Part shown: positions 45,883 through 55,150 of the stretch, piece after piece
Layout of the letters: each line of letters opens with the position of its first letter
Position numbering within the stretch: position 1 is the first letter of the stretch
Origin: Lentzea albidocapillata
GTDB lineage: Bacteria; Actinomycetota; Actinomycetes; Mycobacteriales; Pseudonocardiaceae
Length of the DNA: 64,000 nt
Direction: 5' to 3'
Assembly (NCBI RefSeq): GCF_000719115.1
Contig: NZ_JOEA01000009.1
Location: forward strand, 1-64,000
Translations under genes and position numbers: made by a program
The notes under the pieces: model-generated
Seen by the model: only the letters and a program-made list of their open reading frames with translations
Told to the model about the DNA's origin: nothing
Databases searched by the model: none

Positions 45883-48273
45883 GTGTCCACTTCCCTGCGG
45901 CTCGGCGTAGCCGAGTTCCGCGCCCGGCCGGGCCGCGCGCTGCTGCCCGGCGTCGCGCTCGTCGTCGGCGTGGCCTGCCTGCTGGCCGCCCTCGTGCTGA
46001 GCGACGCGCTCACCCGCTCGGTCGACGAGGGCGCGCCCCTCACACCGTCGTCGGTGAGTCACGTGGTGGACACCAAACCCGCCGAGCGCGGCACCGCCGA
46101 GGTGAACCGGCCGAAGTTGGACGACGCGGTGCTGGCCAAGCTCTCCGCCGTCGGCAGGGCGGTGCCGGTGCAGGTGGCCCAGGCCGACCTGCTCGATGCG
46201 AACGGCCGTGCGGGGCAGCACCGGGCCGAAGTGCACGTCCAGCAACCGGACCTGGTGCGCTGGCCGCTGGCCGAGGGCAAGGCTCCGGCGGCGAACGGTG
46301 AGGTCGCCGTCGACAAGATCACCGCCTACGAGCGGGGTCTGAAGCCCGGCGACAGGATCAAGCTCGCCGCCGCGGACGGCAAGCCGGTCGAGGTGACCGT
46401 CAGCGGGGTCATGAAGAAGGGCGGGATGGACGCGCGGCCGATCCTGGTCGCCGGTCCGGACCTGGCGCGCGCTATCGACCCGGAGCCGTTCACCAAGGAG
46501 ATCTGGGTGCTCGGCGGTGCGCGGGACGCCGTCAAGGCGGCTGCAGGTGCCTCGTACATCGTGGGTGACCCGGTGCCGGACGCCGGCAGCATCGGCAATG
46601 ACCTGACGTTCATCCTGCTGCCGTTCAGCGTGCTCGCGCTGGCCACGGCGGTCTTCGTCGCGGCGGCCACGTTCCGCGCGGTCTACGCGCAGCGGCAGCG
46701 GCAGACGGCGTTGCTGCGGTGTATCGGTGCCCAGCGCGGGCCGTTGGTGCGCAGGAGCCTGTTCGAGGCGTTCGTGACGGGTGCGGCGGCGGGCGTCGGT
46801 GGCGCGTTGCTCGGCGGGCCGATGGCGTGGCTGCTGGCGCGGACGTTCGACGCCACCGGCATCTCGGCGCTGTTCGGCGCGGTGGAGCTCAGCCCCGAGC
46901 TGCTGCCGTCGCTTGGCTACGTGATCCTCGGAGTCGTCGTTGCCGCTCTGCTGAGTGTGATGGCGGCCGTTCGTCCCGCGATCAACGCCGCGCGTGTGTC
47001 GCCGCTGGCCGCACTGCGTGACGCGGACAGTGAGGTGCCGCCTCGGTCCGTTCGCCGCCTTCGGCTCGTGTTCGGTGTTCTGTTCACCGGTGGTGCCGCA
47101 CTGCTCGCGATGATGGCCATCGCCGCCAAGGGCACCGTCGCGGCTCCTCTCGCCGTGACGTTCTCCGCGATCGCAGCGGTGACCGGGCTGTTCTGGATCC
47201 TCGGCCCCGTCACGGTGCCGTTCATCGCCCGGCTGTTCGGCAAGATCGGCGGCACGCAATGGAAGCTCGCCGGCGCTGAAGTGCGCCGGATGCCGCAGCG
47301 GTCGGCGTCCGTGGCGCTGCCGCTGCTGCTGGCCAGTTCGATGGTGACGTTCTTCCTGGTCCTGCTGGGTGGAGCACAGGAGATGACGTACCAGTACGCC
47401 AACGAGGAACGCCCGGACGCGACCGTGGTGGACGCGGGCGACCGGCCGTTGCCGGCGATCCCCGCGCAGCCGGACGTGGCCGCGAGCGTCGTGCTGCACA
47501 AGACCTCGGACGGCGCCGCGAGCGTCGACCCCGAGGAGTTCAAGGCCTGGCTGAAGGCGCAGAACGTGTCCGGTGCCGAGCAGCTCACCGCCGGGACCGC
47601 GATCGTGCCACCGCACTGGGCGGACCGGCCGTTCGTCGAGGCCGGCGGCAGGCAGTACAAGGTCGTGGGCACGGTCCCCGGCAGCATCACCGGCTACACG
47701 CCGATCATCGCCGGCCCCACCTCGGGACCCGCCGAGAAGGTGCTCGTCGCGTTGAAGCCCGGCGTCGACCCGGCCCGGTTCCGGGTGGGACTGCAGGCCG
47801 CGCTGCCGAACAACCCGACCGTGATCGTGCAGACCGACGCGGACGAACGCGCCGAGGCGGGCCGGTACATGCACCTCGGCACCGTGCTGATGACGGTCCT
47901 GCTCGGACTGTCCGTGGCGGTCGCGGTGACCGGCATCGGCACGGCGCTGACCATCTCCGTGCAGGAACGCCGCAAGGAGCTCGCACTAAGGCGCGCCTTG
48001 GGTGTCACTAGGGGCGGACTGCAGGGCGGAGTCATCGCTGAAGCGATCATGCTGGCCCTGGTCGGCGTGATCGGTGGCGGCGTGCTCGGGTTCGGCTACG
48101 CGGAGATCGCGATCCTCTCGACCGGCATCGACATGTCGCTGCCGGGCCTGAAGGTCGTGTTGCCGCTGGTCATCGGCGCGGTGGCGGTCGTGGTGCTCGC
48201 GGTGCTGGCGGCGTTCGGGCCTTCCCGCGGCGCGTCGCGGATTCGTCCGGCCGCCGGACTCGCCTCCGGCTGA
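45883..48273 (+). CDS. FtsX-type ABC permease without adjacent ATPase
   Basis: A 796-residue membrane protein with two FtsX/MacB permease domains: helix at the N-terminus, extracytoplasmic domain ~55-225, three-helix domain ~240-390, a further helix pair near 420-460, a second outer domain ~500-670, and a C-terminal three-helix FtsX domain containing ERRKELALRRALGVTRG. GTG at 45883 with GAGGAGGATTC upstream sets the start. The usual partner ATPase is not next to it, so the ATPase must be encoded elsewhere. Likely lipoprotein or lipid transport or peptide export. Confidence 0.9.
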   Translation: MSTSLRLGVAEFRARPGRALLPGVALVVGVACLLAALVLSDALTRSVDEGAPLTPSSVSHVVDTKPAERGTAEVNRPKLDDAVLAKLSAVGRAVPVQVAQADLLDANGRAGQHRAEVHVQQPDLVRWPLAEGKAPAANGEVAVDKITAYERGLKPGDRIKLAAADGKPVEVTVSGVMKKGGMDARPILVAGPDLARAIDPEPFTKEIWVLGGARDAVKAAAGASYIVGDPVPDAGSIGNDLTFILLPFSVLALATAVFVAAATFRAVYAQRQRQTALLRCIGAQRGPLVRRSLFEAFVTGAAAGVGGALLGGPMAWLLARTFDATGISALFGAVELSPELLPSLGYVILGVVVAALLSVMAAVRPAINAARVSPLAALRDADSEVPPRSVRRLRLVFGVLFTGGAALLAMMAIAAKGTVAAPLAVTFSAIAAVTGLFWILGPVTVPFIARLFGKIGGTQWKLAGAEVRRMPQRSASVALPLLLASSMVTFFLVLLGGAQEMTYQYANEERPDATVVDAGDRPLPAIPAQPDVAASVVLHKTSDGAASVDPEEFKAWLKAQNVSGAEQLTAGTAIVPPHWADRPFVEAGGRQYKVVGTVPGSITGYTPIIAGPTSGPAEKVLVALKPGVDPARFRVGLQAALPNNPTVIVQTDADERAEAGRYMHLGTVLMTVLLGLSVAVAVTGIGTALTISVQERRKELALRRALGVTRGGLQGGVIAEAIMLALVGVIGGGVLGFGYAEIAILSTGIDMSLPGLKVVLPLVIGAVAVVVLAVLAAFGPSRGASRIRPAAGLASG

Positions 48274-48306
48274 CCCCCGGATCGGGCATCCGGGTGAATA
48301 GGGTGG

Positions 48307-48331
48307 GGGGAGCTTCAACGCGAGGCTCCCC
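48307..48331 (+). terminator. Terminator after the FtsX-type permease
   Basis: Stem GGGGAGCTTC-AACGC-GAGGCTCCCC with one G-U pair; it separates this gene from dop. Confidence 0.7.
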
Positions 48332-48356
48332 ACACGCTTGTGCCGGGGTCAGGTCA

Positions 48357-48369
48357 TAAGGTGTTGCGC
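48357..48369 (+). promoter_or_regulatory. Leaderless -10 element of dop
   Basis: TAAGGT (48357-48362), 7 bases, ATG at 48370; no Shine-Dalgarno. Confidence 0.55.
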
Positions 48370-49863
48370 ATGCGGCGGATCATGGGAACCGAGGTCGAGT
48401 ACGGCATCTCAGTGCCGGGTGACGCGACCGCGAACCCGGTGCTCACTTCGACACAGGTGGTGCTCGCGTACGCGGCGGCGGCGGACATACCGCGCGCCAG
48501 GCGGGCGCGCTGGGACTACGAGGTGGAGTCACCGTTGCGCGACGCGCGCGGGTTCGACCTGGGATCGCCCGGTGGGCACCCTGCCGACTCCGACGTCGAG
48601 GACCTGGGCGCGGCGAACGTCATCCTCACCAACGGCGCGCGGCTCTACGTCGACCACGCGCACCCCGAGTACTCCGCACCCGAGGTCACCAACGCGCGTG
48701 ACGCGGTGATCTGGGACAAAGCGGGGGAGCGGATCATGGAGGAGGCCGCGATCAAGGCCGCGTCCGTGCCCGGCCAGCCCCGCCTGCAGCTGTACAAGAA
48801 CAACGTCGACGGCAAGGGCGCGTCGTACGGCACGCACGAGAACTACCTGATGCAGCGCTCGACGCCGTTCACGGCCGTCATCGCGGGCCTCACGCCGTTC
48901 TTCGTGTCACGCCAGGTCATCACGGGGTCCGGCCGCGTGGGCATCGGGCAGTCCGGCGAGGAGGCCGGCTTCCAGCTCTCGCAGCGCTCCGACTACATCG
49001 AGGTCGAGGTCGGCCTGGAGACGACGCTCAAGCGCGGCATCATCAACACGCGCGACGAGCCGCACGCTGACGCGGACAAGTACCGCCGCCTGCACGTCAT
49101 CATCGGCGACGCGAACCTGGCCGAGTACTCCACGTTCCTCAAGGTCGGCACCGCCTCTCTGGTGCTCGACATGATCGAGGCCGGGCAGCGGTTCGACGAC
49201 CTGCGCATGGTCGACCCGGTGCGCGCGGTGCACCAGATCAGCCACGACCCGACCCTGAAGACCAAGGTCGAGATGACCGGCGGGCGCAAGTTCACCGGTC
49301 TCGACGTGCAGTTCGCCTACCACGAGCGGGCGCTGGCGTTCGTCGAGAAGGAGGGCGTCGGCGACCGCGAGGTCCTGCGGATCTGGGGCGAGGTCCTCGA
49401 CGCGCTGGCGCGCGACCCGGCGGAGTGCGCCGACCGGCTCGACTGGGTCGCGAAGCTGCGGCTGCTCGAGGGCTACCGGCAGCGCGACGGCCTGGAGTGG
49501 GGCGCGGCCCGGCTCAACCTGGTCGACCTGCAGTACTCCGACGTCCGCCTCGACAAGGGCCTCTACAACCGCCTGGTCGCGCGCGGCTCGATGAAGCGGC
49601 TCGTGAGCGAGGAAGAGGTCCGCGCGGCCATCACCTCGCCGCCCGAGGACACGCGTGCGTACTTCCGCGGCCGGTGCCTGGAGCGCTACCCGACCTCGGT
49701 CGCGGCCGCGTCGTGGGACTCGGTGATCTTTGATCTCGGTCGAGAATCCCTTGTGCGAATTCCGACGCTGGAACCGCTGCGCGGGACGAAAGCGCACGTC
49801 GGAGCCCTTCTGGAGGCCTCTGACACCGCCGAGCAACTGGTGGACGCGCTGACTCGCGGGTGA
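48370..49863 (+). CDS. dop: Deamidase/depupylase of Pup
   Basis: Converts the C-terminal Gln of Pup to Glu and removes Pup from substrates. The 497-residue protein shows the carboxylate-amine ligase-like fold shared with PafA: GTEVEYGI near the N-terminus with a metal-binding Glu, [19 protein letters not shown], and NTRDEPHAD. The Dop-specific loop region follows near residues 40-75. ATG at 48370 matches the leaderless signal; an in-frame ATG-less extension to 48340 is not conserved. Followed by pup, prcB and prcA. Confidence 0.97.
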   Translation: MRRIMGTEVEYGISVPGDATANPVLTSTQVVLAYAAAADIPRARRARWDYEVESPLRDARGFDLGSPGGHPADSDVEDLGAANVILTNGARLYVDHAHPEYSAPEVTNARDAVIWDKAGERIMEEAAIKAASVPGQPRLQLYKNNVDGKGASYGTHENYLMQRSTPFTAVIAGLTPFFVSRQVITGSGRVGIGQSGEEAGFQLSQRSDYIEVEVGLETTLKRGIINTRDEPHADADKYRRLHVIIGDANLAEYSTFLKVGTASLVLDMIEAGQRFDDLRMVDPVRAVHQISHDPTLKTKVEMTGGRKFTGLDVQFAYHERALAFVEKEGVGDREVLRIWGEVLDALARDPAECADRLDWVAKLRLLEGYRQRDGLEWGAARLNLVDLQYSDVRLDKGLYNRLVARGSMKRLVSEEEVRAAITSPPEDTRAYFRGRCLERYPTSVAAASWDSVIFDLGRESLVRIPTLEPLRGTKAHVGALLEASDTAEQLVDALTRG

Positions 49864-49942
49864 TCGTCTACCCGAGTGGCTCAGGATTTTTGTCGGTGCC
49901 GCTGGGTAGTGTTCTTGTCAGGCGAGTCAGTGGGAGGCCGAG

Positions 49943-50137
49943 ATGTCCCAGGAACAGAAGCAGCACCAGGGTGGTGGCGACGGCGACGACGGCGCGGATG
50001 ACGCCGCCGGCGCAGGTCAGGAACGCCGCGAGAAGCTCGGCGAGGACGTGGACGCGATCCTCGACGAGATCGACGACGTGCTCGAGGAGAACGCGGAGGA
50101 CTTCGTCCGCGCATACGTGCAAAAGGGTGGTCAGTAG
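49943..50137 (+). CDS. pup: Prokaryotic ubiquitin-like protein Pup
   Basis: A 64-residue, acidic, largely disordered tag that PafA attaches to lysines. The C-terminal half (EDVDAILDEIDDVLEENAEDF) is the helix that binds the ARC coiled coil, and the protein ends GGQ, so Dop must deamidate it before ligation. ATG at 49943 with GGGAGG upstream. 79 bp after dop and 49 bp before prcB, in one operon. Confidence 0.98.
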   Translation: MSQEQKQHQGGGDGDDGADDAAGAGQERREKLGEDVDAILDEIDDVLEENAEDFVRAYVQKGGQ

Positions 50138-50186
50138 GCCTTCGGGGGCCTGTTGACCAACTCGGGGACGGGAGAACAACCAACAC

Positions 50187-51035
50187 ATGGACAACAGCTC
50201 GACCGGGCGTTACCCGGCCGCGGCGCTGCCTTCGGCGTACCTCACGCCGGGCTCGTCGTCGTTCACGGACTTCCTGCGGGCACAGGCACCCGACATGCTG
50301 CCTAGTGGCCGGAAGCTCCCGGAGGGGACCGTCCAGGCCCCACACGGGACGACGATCGTCGCGGCCACCTACAAGGGTGGTGTCGTGATCGCCGGCGACC
50401 GGCGCGCGACGATGGGCAACGTGATCGCCCAGCGCGACATGAAGAAGGTCTTCGTGACCGACGACCACTCGGCCGTCGGCATCGCGGGCACGGCCGGCAT
50501 CGCGATCGAGATCGTGCGCCTGTACACGGTGGAGCTGCGCCACTACGAGAAGATCGAGGGCGTGCCGCTGTCGCTGGACGGCAAGGCGAACCGCCTCTCG
50601 GCGATGATCAGGGGCAACCTCGACGCGGCCATGGCAGGCCTCGCCGTGGTGCCCCTCTTCGCCGGGTACGACACCTCGGCCACCGACTCGGACCGCGCCG
50701 GCCGCATCGTGTCCTACGACGTCACCGGCGGCCGCTACGAGGAGTCGCAGGGCTACCAGGCCGTCGGCTCGGGCTCTCTGTTCGCGAAGTCGGCGCTCAA
50801 GAAGCTCTACGACCCGGACGCGGACGTCGAAGCCGCGATCCGTTCCGTCGTCGAAGCTCTCTACGACGCGGCGGACGACGACTCGGCGACAGGTGGCCCG
50901 GACCCGGTCCGCCGCCTCTACCCGATCGTGGTCACCATCAACGGCGCCGACGGTGCCGTCGAGGTGCCGGAACCCCAGGTCGCCACGATCGCCAACGCGG
51001 TCGTCGAAGGCCGCCGGTCCCGCCCCGCAGGCTGA
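50187..51035 (+). CDS. prcB: 20S proteasome beta subunit
   Basis: Catalytic proteasome subunit (282 aa). The propeptide of 54 residues ends in APHG, cleaved autocatalytically to expose Thr55 ([11 protein letters not shown]); Lys in [13 protein letters not shown] segment and Asp complete the active site in the usual family positions. ATG at 50187. Followed by prcA after 34 bp. Confidence 0.98.
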   Translation: MDNSSTGRYPAAALPSAYLTPGSSSFTDFLRAQAPDMLPSGRKLPEGTVQAPHGTTIVAATYKGGVVIAGDRRATMGNVIAQRDMKKVFVTDDHSAVGIAGTAGIAIEIVRLYTVELRHYEKIEGVPLSLDGKANRLSAMIRGNLDAAMAGLAVVPLFAGYDTSATDSDRAGRIVSYDVTGGRYEESQGYQAVGSGSLFAKSALKKLYDPDADVEAAIRSVVEALYDAADDDSATGGPDPVRRLYPIVVTINGADGAVEVPEPQVATIANAVVEGRRSRPAG

Positions 51036-51069
51036 GTCCCCCACAGGTTCGACGTCAGGAGCACCACCC

Positions 51070-51834
51070 ATGACGATGCCGCTGTACGCATCGGCGGAGC
51101 AGGTGATGCGCGACCGCTCGGAGTACGCCCGCAAGGGCATCGCCAGGGGTCGCAGCGTCATCGTGCTCAAGTACGCCGACGGCATTCTCTTCGTCGCGGA
51201 AAATCCCTCCAGCACGCTGCACAAGGTCTCGGAGATCTACGACCGCATCGGCTTCGCCGCGGTGGGCCGCTACAGCGAGTTCGAGAACCTCCGCCAGGCC
51301 GGGATCCGGTTCGCCGACGTCCGCGGGTACCAGAACGACCCGCGCGACGTCACTTCCCGTTCGCTGGCGAACGTCTACGCCACCACGCTCGGCACCTACT
51401 TCACCGAGCAGATCAAGCCCTTCGAGGTGGAGATCGCCGTCGCCGAGGTGGGCGACACCGCCGCTACGGACACGTTGTACCGGCTGACGTACGACGGGTC
51501 CATCGTGGACGAGCCCCAGTACATCGTGATGGGTGGCACCGTCGATGCCGCCAACACGGCGTTGAAGGAAGCCTTCGCCGACGGGCTTTCGCTGGCGGAG
51601 GCCGTTCCGGTCGCGGTGAAGGCGTTGTCCGCCGGGTCTCCGTCCACTCAGAACGGGGCCGCTGAGATCCTTCCCGCCGCGAAGCTCGAGGTCGCGGTGC
51701 TGGAGCGGGCTCGGCCTCGGCGCGCGTTCCGGCGGATCGCCGGTGCCGCGCTGGACGGTCTGATGCCCGCGCCCACCAAGGACGGCAAGGCCGTCGAGGA
51801 CGTCGAGCTGCCGCCGGACGACGAGTCCAAGTAG
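51070..51834 (+). CDS. prcA: 20S proteasome alpha subunit
   Basis: A 254-residue structural ring subunit that forms the gate and the docking pockets for ARC. N-terminal [24 protein letters not shown] matches the family gate residues; [13 protein letters not shown] and [15 protein letters not shown] are core strands. The C-terminus is an acidic tail ([10 protein letters not shown]). ATG at 51070 with AGGAGCACC upstream. A strong terminator ends the operon. Confidence 0.98.
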   Translation: MTMPLYASAEQVMRDRSEYARKGIARGRSVIVLKYADGILFVAENPSSTLHKVSEIYDRIGFAAVGRYSEFENLRQAGIRFADVRGYQNDPRDVTSRSLANVYATTLGTYFTEQIKPFEVEIAVAEVGDTAATDTLYRLTYDGSIVDEPQYIVMGGTVDAANTALKEAFADGLSLAEAVPVAVKALSAGSPSTQNGAAEILPAAKLEVAVLERARPRRAFRRIAGAALDGLMPAPTKDGKAVEDVELPPDDESK

Positions 51835-51846
51835 GTCTGTTTGCTA

Positions 51847-51888
51847 CGGAAGGTCCCTGGGATGTTCTTCCCAGGGACCTTCCGCTTT
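51847..51888 (+). terminator. Terminator of the dop-pup-prcBA operon
   Basis: Perfect 16-bp stem CGGAAGGTCCCTGGGA / TCCCAGGGACCTTCCG with loop TGTTCT, then CTTT; 12 bp after the prcA stop. Confidence 0.85.
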
Positions 51889-51896
51889 GCGACGTG

Positions 51897-52529
51897 TCAG
51901 CCCGCGCAGGCCACCAGCAGCTCTGCCAGTTCGTTCGGCTTGCTCAGCGACGCGCAGTGGCCCGCGGCCAGTTCCACCGGCTCGACGCCCAGCCGGTCGG
52001 CCACCACCTTGCGCATGAAGTCCGGGGTGAAGAACCGGTCCTCCGTGCACAGGATGAAGTGCGTGGGCACGTCCGGCATCGCGTCCAACGGCCACGGCTT
52101 GGCCATCGAGTTCTCGGACATGCCGCGTTCCCGCTTCTGCGCCTCCGCGGCCAGGTCAGCGGGGACGTCGTGGAAGAACTTGTCCTCCAGGCCCGAGTCG
52201 GTGTAGCCGATGTTGTCCCACCAGTCGCCTGGCGCTTCGCCCGGGGTGGGAAGCATCGCCGTTACGTAGATCAAGGCCTTGGCGTTGATGCTGGCCGCGG
52301 CCAGCGGCGCTACGAAGCCGCCGAAAGAGTGGCCCACCACTACTACGTCCTCTGTGGACGGTAGCGCGTCGGTCAGCGTTCGTGCCCAGTCTGTGAGGTC
52401 TTTCGACTCGTCTTCGATGGGGAGGTCGGGGGCGACGACTGTGTGGCCCTTGGCCTGCAAGGCTTCTGCTACCAGGTGCCACGACCAGCCGACGTCGCCC
52501 CCTCCGTGCGCGATGGCGAAGGTGGTCAT
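51897..52529 (-). CDS. Alpha/beta hydrolase
   Basis: A 210-residue hydrolase: oxyanion region AHGGGDVGWSW, nucleophile Ser in VVVGHSFGGFV, late Asp in CTEDRFF and His in AAGHCASLS, as in the plant methylesterase-like group. Small size implies a minimal lid. Substrate unknown. Preceded by a leaderless signal inside the repeat copy B, and its ATG overlaps the PadR stop (ATGA). Confidence 0.92.
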   Translation of the reverse strand: MTTFAIAHGGGDVGWSWHLVAEALQAKGHTVVAPDLPIEDESKDLTDWARTLTDALPSTEDVVVVGHSFGGFVAPLAAASINAKALIYVTAMLPTPGEAPGDWWDNIGYTDSGLEDKFFHDVPADLAAEAQKRERGMSENSMAKPWPLDAMPDVPTHFILCTEDRFFTPDFMRKVVADRLGVEPVELAAGHCASLSKPNELAELLVACAG

Positions 52530-53146
52530 GTGGCGAGCCTAGGCCCTGTCCTGCAGGTCTCGTCCGCGATAGTCGCGGCCGAGGGCCCCGGAGACGGCAC
52601 CGCCGCAAAGCCCGAATACGCCCGGTATGAGGGCATTGCGCGGTGCGCGTCGCGCAGCAGGCTCGCCTCGCAGTGGTCGAGCCAGCGCAGTTCGGCCTCG
52701 CCCTGGAAGATCATCGCGTCGAGCACGAGCAGCCACGGCAGGTCGCCCGGCTGGGTCTTGAGCCTCGTGTACTCCTGCAGCGTGCGCATGGTGGCCGTGC
52801 GCTGGGTCATCACGACCTTGGCGACGTCGACGCCCGGCGTGGTGATGGCGAGGGCGAGCTTGATCGCCACCTCGTCACGGGGGCGGTCACTGCGCTGGAC
52901 GGGCGTGGCGAACCACCTCTTCAGCTCGTCGCGGCCGTGCGGGGTGATCTCGTAGGGCCGCTGGCCCTCGTTCTCGGGGAGGGCGCCCACCAGATCGTCG
53001 CGTTCCAGGCGCGACAACGTCGTGTAGACCTGCCCGATGTTCAACGGCCACGTGCCGCCGGTGGCCGAGTCGAACGCCGTCCGCAGCTGGTAGCCGTACA
53101 TGGGGCCGCGCCCCAGGAGCGCGAGCAGACCGTGTTTGACCGACAT
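52526..53146 (-). CDS. PadR-family regulator with repeat-derived C-terminal tail
   Basis: A 206-residue PadR regulator. Winged helix MSVKHGLLALLGRGPMYGYQLRTAF (1-~90) and helical dimerisation domain (~95-170) are normal. The last ~33 residues (after DAHRAMPSY) are encoded by the interspersed repeat at 52547-52632, so the gene has probably been extended by that element; the usual length is ~175. ATG at 53146 lies next to two ATACT/AGTAT palindromes, an autoregulatory site. Confidence 0.9.
   Translation of the reverse strand: MSVKHGLLALLGRGPMYGYQLRTAFDSATGGTWPLNIGQVYTTLSRLERDDLVGALPENEGQRPYEITPHGRDELKRWFATPVQRSDRPRDEVAIKLALAITTPGVDVAKVVMTQRTATMRTLQEYTRLKTQPGDLPWLLVLDAMIFQGEAELRWLDHCEASLLRDAHRAMPSYRAYSGFAAVPSPGPSAATIADETCRTGPRLAT
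52530..52541 (-). promoter_or_regulatory. Leaderless -10 element of the alpha/beta hydrolase gene
   Basis: Minus strand TAGGCT, 6 bases, ATG at 52529. It lies at the edge of repeat copy B. Confidence 0.5.
52547..52632. repeat. Interspersed palindromic repeat, copy B
   Basis: 52610-52632 is identical to 3-25; 52547-52609 resembles the reverse complement of 26-90. In this copy the element lies inside the 3' end of the padR gene and just upstream of the hydrolase gene. Confidence 0.6.
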
Positions 53147-53148
53147 GC

Positions 53149-53172
53149 ATACTGAGTATGCATACCGAGTAT
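53149..53172. promoter_or_regulatory. Tandem PadR operator
   Basis: ATACTGAGTAT (53149-53159) and ATACCGAGTAT (53162-53172) are two palindromes with a 13-bp period, directly upstream of the padR start. ATACT/AGTAT half-sites are typical of PadR operators. Confidence 0.65.
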
Positions 53173-53309
53173 GTTCCTGGCAAACGGTGACGCGGAAACA
53201 GGCGTGCGTGCGGTCCCGGCATCAGGAACCCTGGACCGTGCCGGAGACGTCCGGCGGGAAGTGGACTGGGGGACGAGTGGTGGACGCCGCACCGGGGCGA
53301 CCCGGGGAA

Positions 53310-53903
53310 GTGTGCTTGCTGGGAGCGTCGGGCAGGTCCAGAGGCACGCCGGGGCGGCCAGCGGAGATCAGGAACTACGAACCGGCCGACGAGGCGTCCT
53401 GGCTGAGGTGCCGGGTGCTCGGATTCCTCGCGACGAACCACTTCGACGACGTCTGCCAGGCCAAGCGCCGCACGGACCTGGAGCTCGTCGCGCTCGACGG
53501 CGACGTGATCGCTGGAATCCTGGACGTCTCGGTGCCCGGCGCGGACGCCACCATCGACACAGTGGTGGTGCATCCCGACCGCCAGGGCGAGGGAATCGCG
53601 ACGGCACTGCTCGCGGAGGCGGTGCCGCGGCTGGAGCGGTGCGGGGTGCGGACGCTCGACGCCTGGACCCGCGAGGACGGACCCGCGCTGAACTGGTTTG
53701 CGCGCAACGGTTTCACGGAGTCGGAGCACTACCTGCACGTGCACGCGTCCGCCGACGAGCTCGGCACAGTGCTCACCGCGAGGCACGGGCTGGTGCCGGC
53801 AGGGGCGTTCCTGCACGCCCGGATCGAGCGGGAAGCCGAGATGCGCCAACGGTTCGAGCGCGTCCACGTGTGCCGCAGGATGGTGCGCGAACTCAGACCG
53901 TGA
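53310..53903 (+). CDS. GNAT-family N-acetyltransferase
   Basis: A GNAT acyltransferase core: IRNYEPADEASWLRCR, then IDTVVVHPDRQGEGIATALL (acetyl-CoA binding motif A) and NWFARNGFTESEHYLHV. The C-terminal ~45 residues (GTVLTARHGL...) extend beyond the domain. The start is uncertain: GTG at 53310 with GGGGAA upstream is chosen, but TTG/CTG nearer the conserved region are possible. Substrate unknown. Divergent from padR; 3' end overlaps the next gene by 11 bp. Confidence 0.85.
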   Translation: MCLLGASGRSRGTPGRPAEIRNYEPADEASWLRCRVLGFLATNHFDDVCQAKRRTDLELVALDGDVIAGILDVSVPGADATIDTVVVHPDRQGEGIATALLAEAVPRLERCGVRTLDAWTREDGPALNWFARNGFTESEHYLHVHASADELGTVLTARHGLVPAGAFLHARIEREAEMRQRFERVHVCRRMVRELRP

Positions 53904-54501
53904 TGCCGGTCAGCCGCGGGATCGTCGCGGTGCGCCCGGCGAGCAGCATCAGGAGCGCCTCGATCGGCCCGCTGATCTCGGCACCCTCGCCGACGGCCCA
54001 GTCGGCGTCGGTGGCGACGAGCCGGTGCCCGGCCAGCCTGCGGCGCGCGTGGAACGGGAACCCGATCCGCCACACGTCGTCCGCCGCGACCACGGCGGCG
54101 TCGAGGGGCATGTGGCGTTCGATGCCGAGCGGCAGCGCCATGTCCTGAGTGTGGACCATGGTGTCCATCAGCGCGTTCTTGAGCGTCTGGCCGGGCGCGA
54201 GCCGGTGGTGCCCGACGGCGCCGCGCAGTTCCGCGACGAGTTCGGTGGCCGGTCTGCGTGCCTCGTCGCGCGCGGTCTGGTCGATCATGCGGTTGAAGCT
54301 CCCGCGAGCCCGGACGAACGCCTTGAACGCCGTGCCGACGCTGATCCGGTGCGCGAGCGACAGGTGGGCGGCGACCTCGCGCACCGTCCAGCCCTCACAG
54401 AGCGACGGGTAGGTCCACTCGACGTCGCTGAGTCCGGCGAGCAGGTCCGCGGTCGCCGCGCGTTCGGAGTCGATCGTCTGCCACATCTGGGTGTCGTCCA
54501 T
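53893..54501 (-). CDS. Maleylpyruvate isomerase-type mycothiol-dependent enzyme (DinB fold)
   Basis: A 202-residue DinB/MDMPI-fold protein. Metal ligands are suggested by WTVREVAAHLSLAH and MVHTQDMALPLG; LSDVEWTYPSLCEGWT is the family N-terminus. Such enzymes use mycothiol as cofactor or are mycothiol S-transferases; mshC is in the window. ATG at 54501 with AGGAGGACGG upstream. Divergent from a MarR regulator across 78 bp. Confidence 0.86.
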   Translation of the reverse strand: MDDTQMWQTIDSERAATADLLAGLSDVEWTYPSLCEGWTVREVAAHLSLAHRISVGTAFKAFVRARGSFNRMIDQTARDEARRPATELVAELRGAVGHHRLAPGQTLKNALMDTMVHTQDMALPLGIERHMPLDAAVVAADDVWRIGFPFHARRRLAGHRLVATDADWAVGEGAEISGPIEALLMLLAGRTATIPRLTGITV

Positions 54502-54545
54502 GGCCGTCCTCCTCTTGATTTAGTTCGAGTGACTGACTACTTTAA

Positions 54546-54558
54546 TCAGAGCATCTGA
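54546..54558. promoter_or_regulatory. MarR-type operator between MDMPI and marR genes
   Basis: Palindrome TCAGA-GCA-TCTGA in an AT-rich divergent gap, plus two CTGACTA direct repeats 22 bp apart (54533 and 54555). It probably serves the MarR protein encoded 22 bp downstream and the divergent enzyme. Confidence 0.5.
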
Positions 54559-54579
54559 CTAAAAGCAACGGGAGTTCGC

Positions 54580-54999
54580 GTGAACATCGGGCTGCTGCTC
54601 TTCATCCCGAACCGCGACGTGGAGAACCGCGTCCTGGCGGCGGTCAACGCGGCGGGCTTCGACGTCACGCAGGCGCAGGCGCGGGTGCTCATGCGCGTCG
54701 ACCCGGAGGGAACGCGGCTGACCGTGCTCGCGGAGGCGGCCCAGGTGACCAAGCAGACCGCCGGTTTCCTGGTGGACCAGTTGGAGAAGGCCGGGTACGT
54801 GAAACGCGTGCCCGACCCGGCGGACGGCAGGGCGCGGCTCGTGAAGGTCACCGGGAAGGCACTGGGCGCGGTGCCCGTCGCGAACGAGGAACTGGCCAGG
54901 ATCGAAGTGGAATGGGAACGGCACCTGGGCAGGCGGCGCATGGCACAGCTCCGCGAGGCGTTGGAGATGCTCGGCGAGATCACCGACCCGTACCGCTGA
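54580..54999 (+). CDS. MarR-family regulator
   Basis: A 139-residue winged-helix regulator: recognition region LTVLAEAAQVTKQTAGFLVDQLEKAGYV and wing DPADGRARLVKVT. GTG at 54580 with ACGGGAG upstream. Divergent from the mycothiol-dependent-type enzyme, its likely target; ligand unknown. Confidence 0.92.
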   Translation: MNIGLLLFIPNRDVENRVLAAVNAAGFDVTQAQARVLMRVDPEGTRLTVLAEAAQVTKQTAGFLVDQLEKAGYVKRVPDPADGRARLVKVTGKALGAVPVANEELARIEVEWERHLGRRRMAQLREALEMLGEITDPYR

Positions 55000-55000
55000 C

Positions 55001-55150
55001 TCGCGTGATGCTCCGGCCTGTCGCACCGACGACGGCGGCGGCGGTCTGCCGGTCGTGCTCGGCTGCGACGGGACGCTGGCGCTGCGCAGCGCGTTCCACT
55101 CGGCACCCGAACTGGCCGACTACCTCGTGGAACGCGCCATAAAACTCTAA
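55001..55150 (+). pseudogene. Possible gene remnant after marR
   Basis: The frame ending at TAA 55148-55150 has coding-like codons for its last ~35 residues (PVVLGCDGTLALRSAFHSA... ending ERAIKL) but no start codon or ribosome site upstream. It looks like the 3' end of a lost gene abutting glpD, whose stop overlaps it. The family is not recognised; chance coding-like sequence is possible. Confidence 0.3.
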
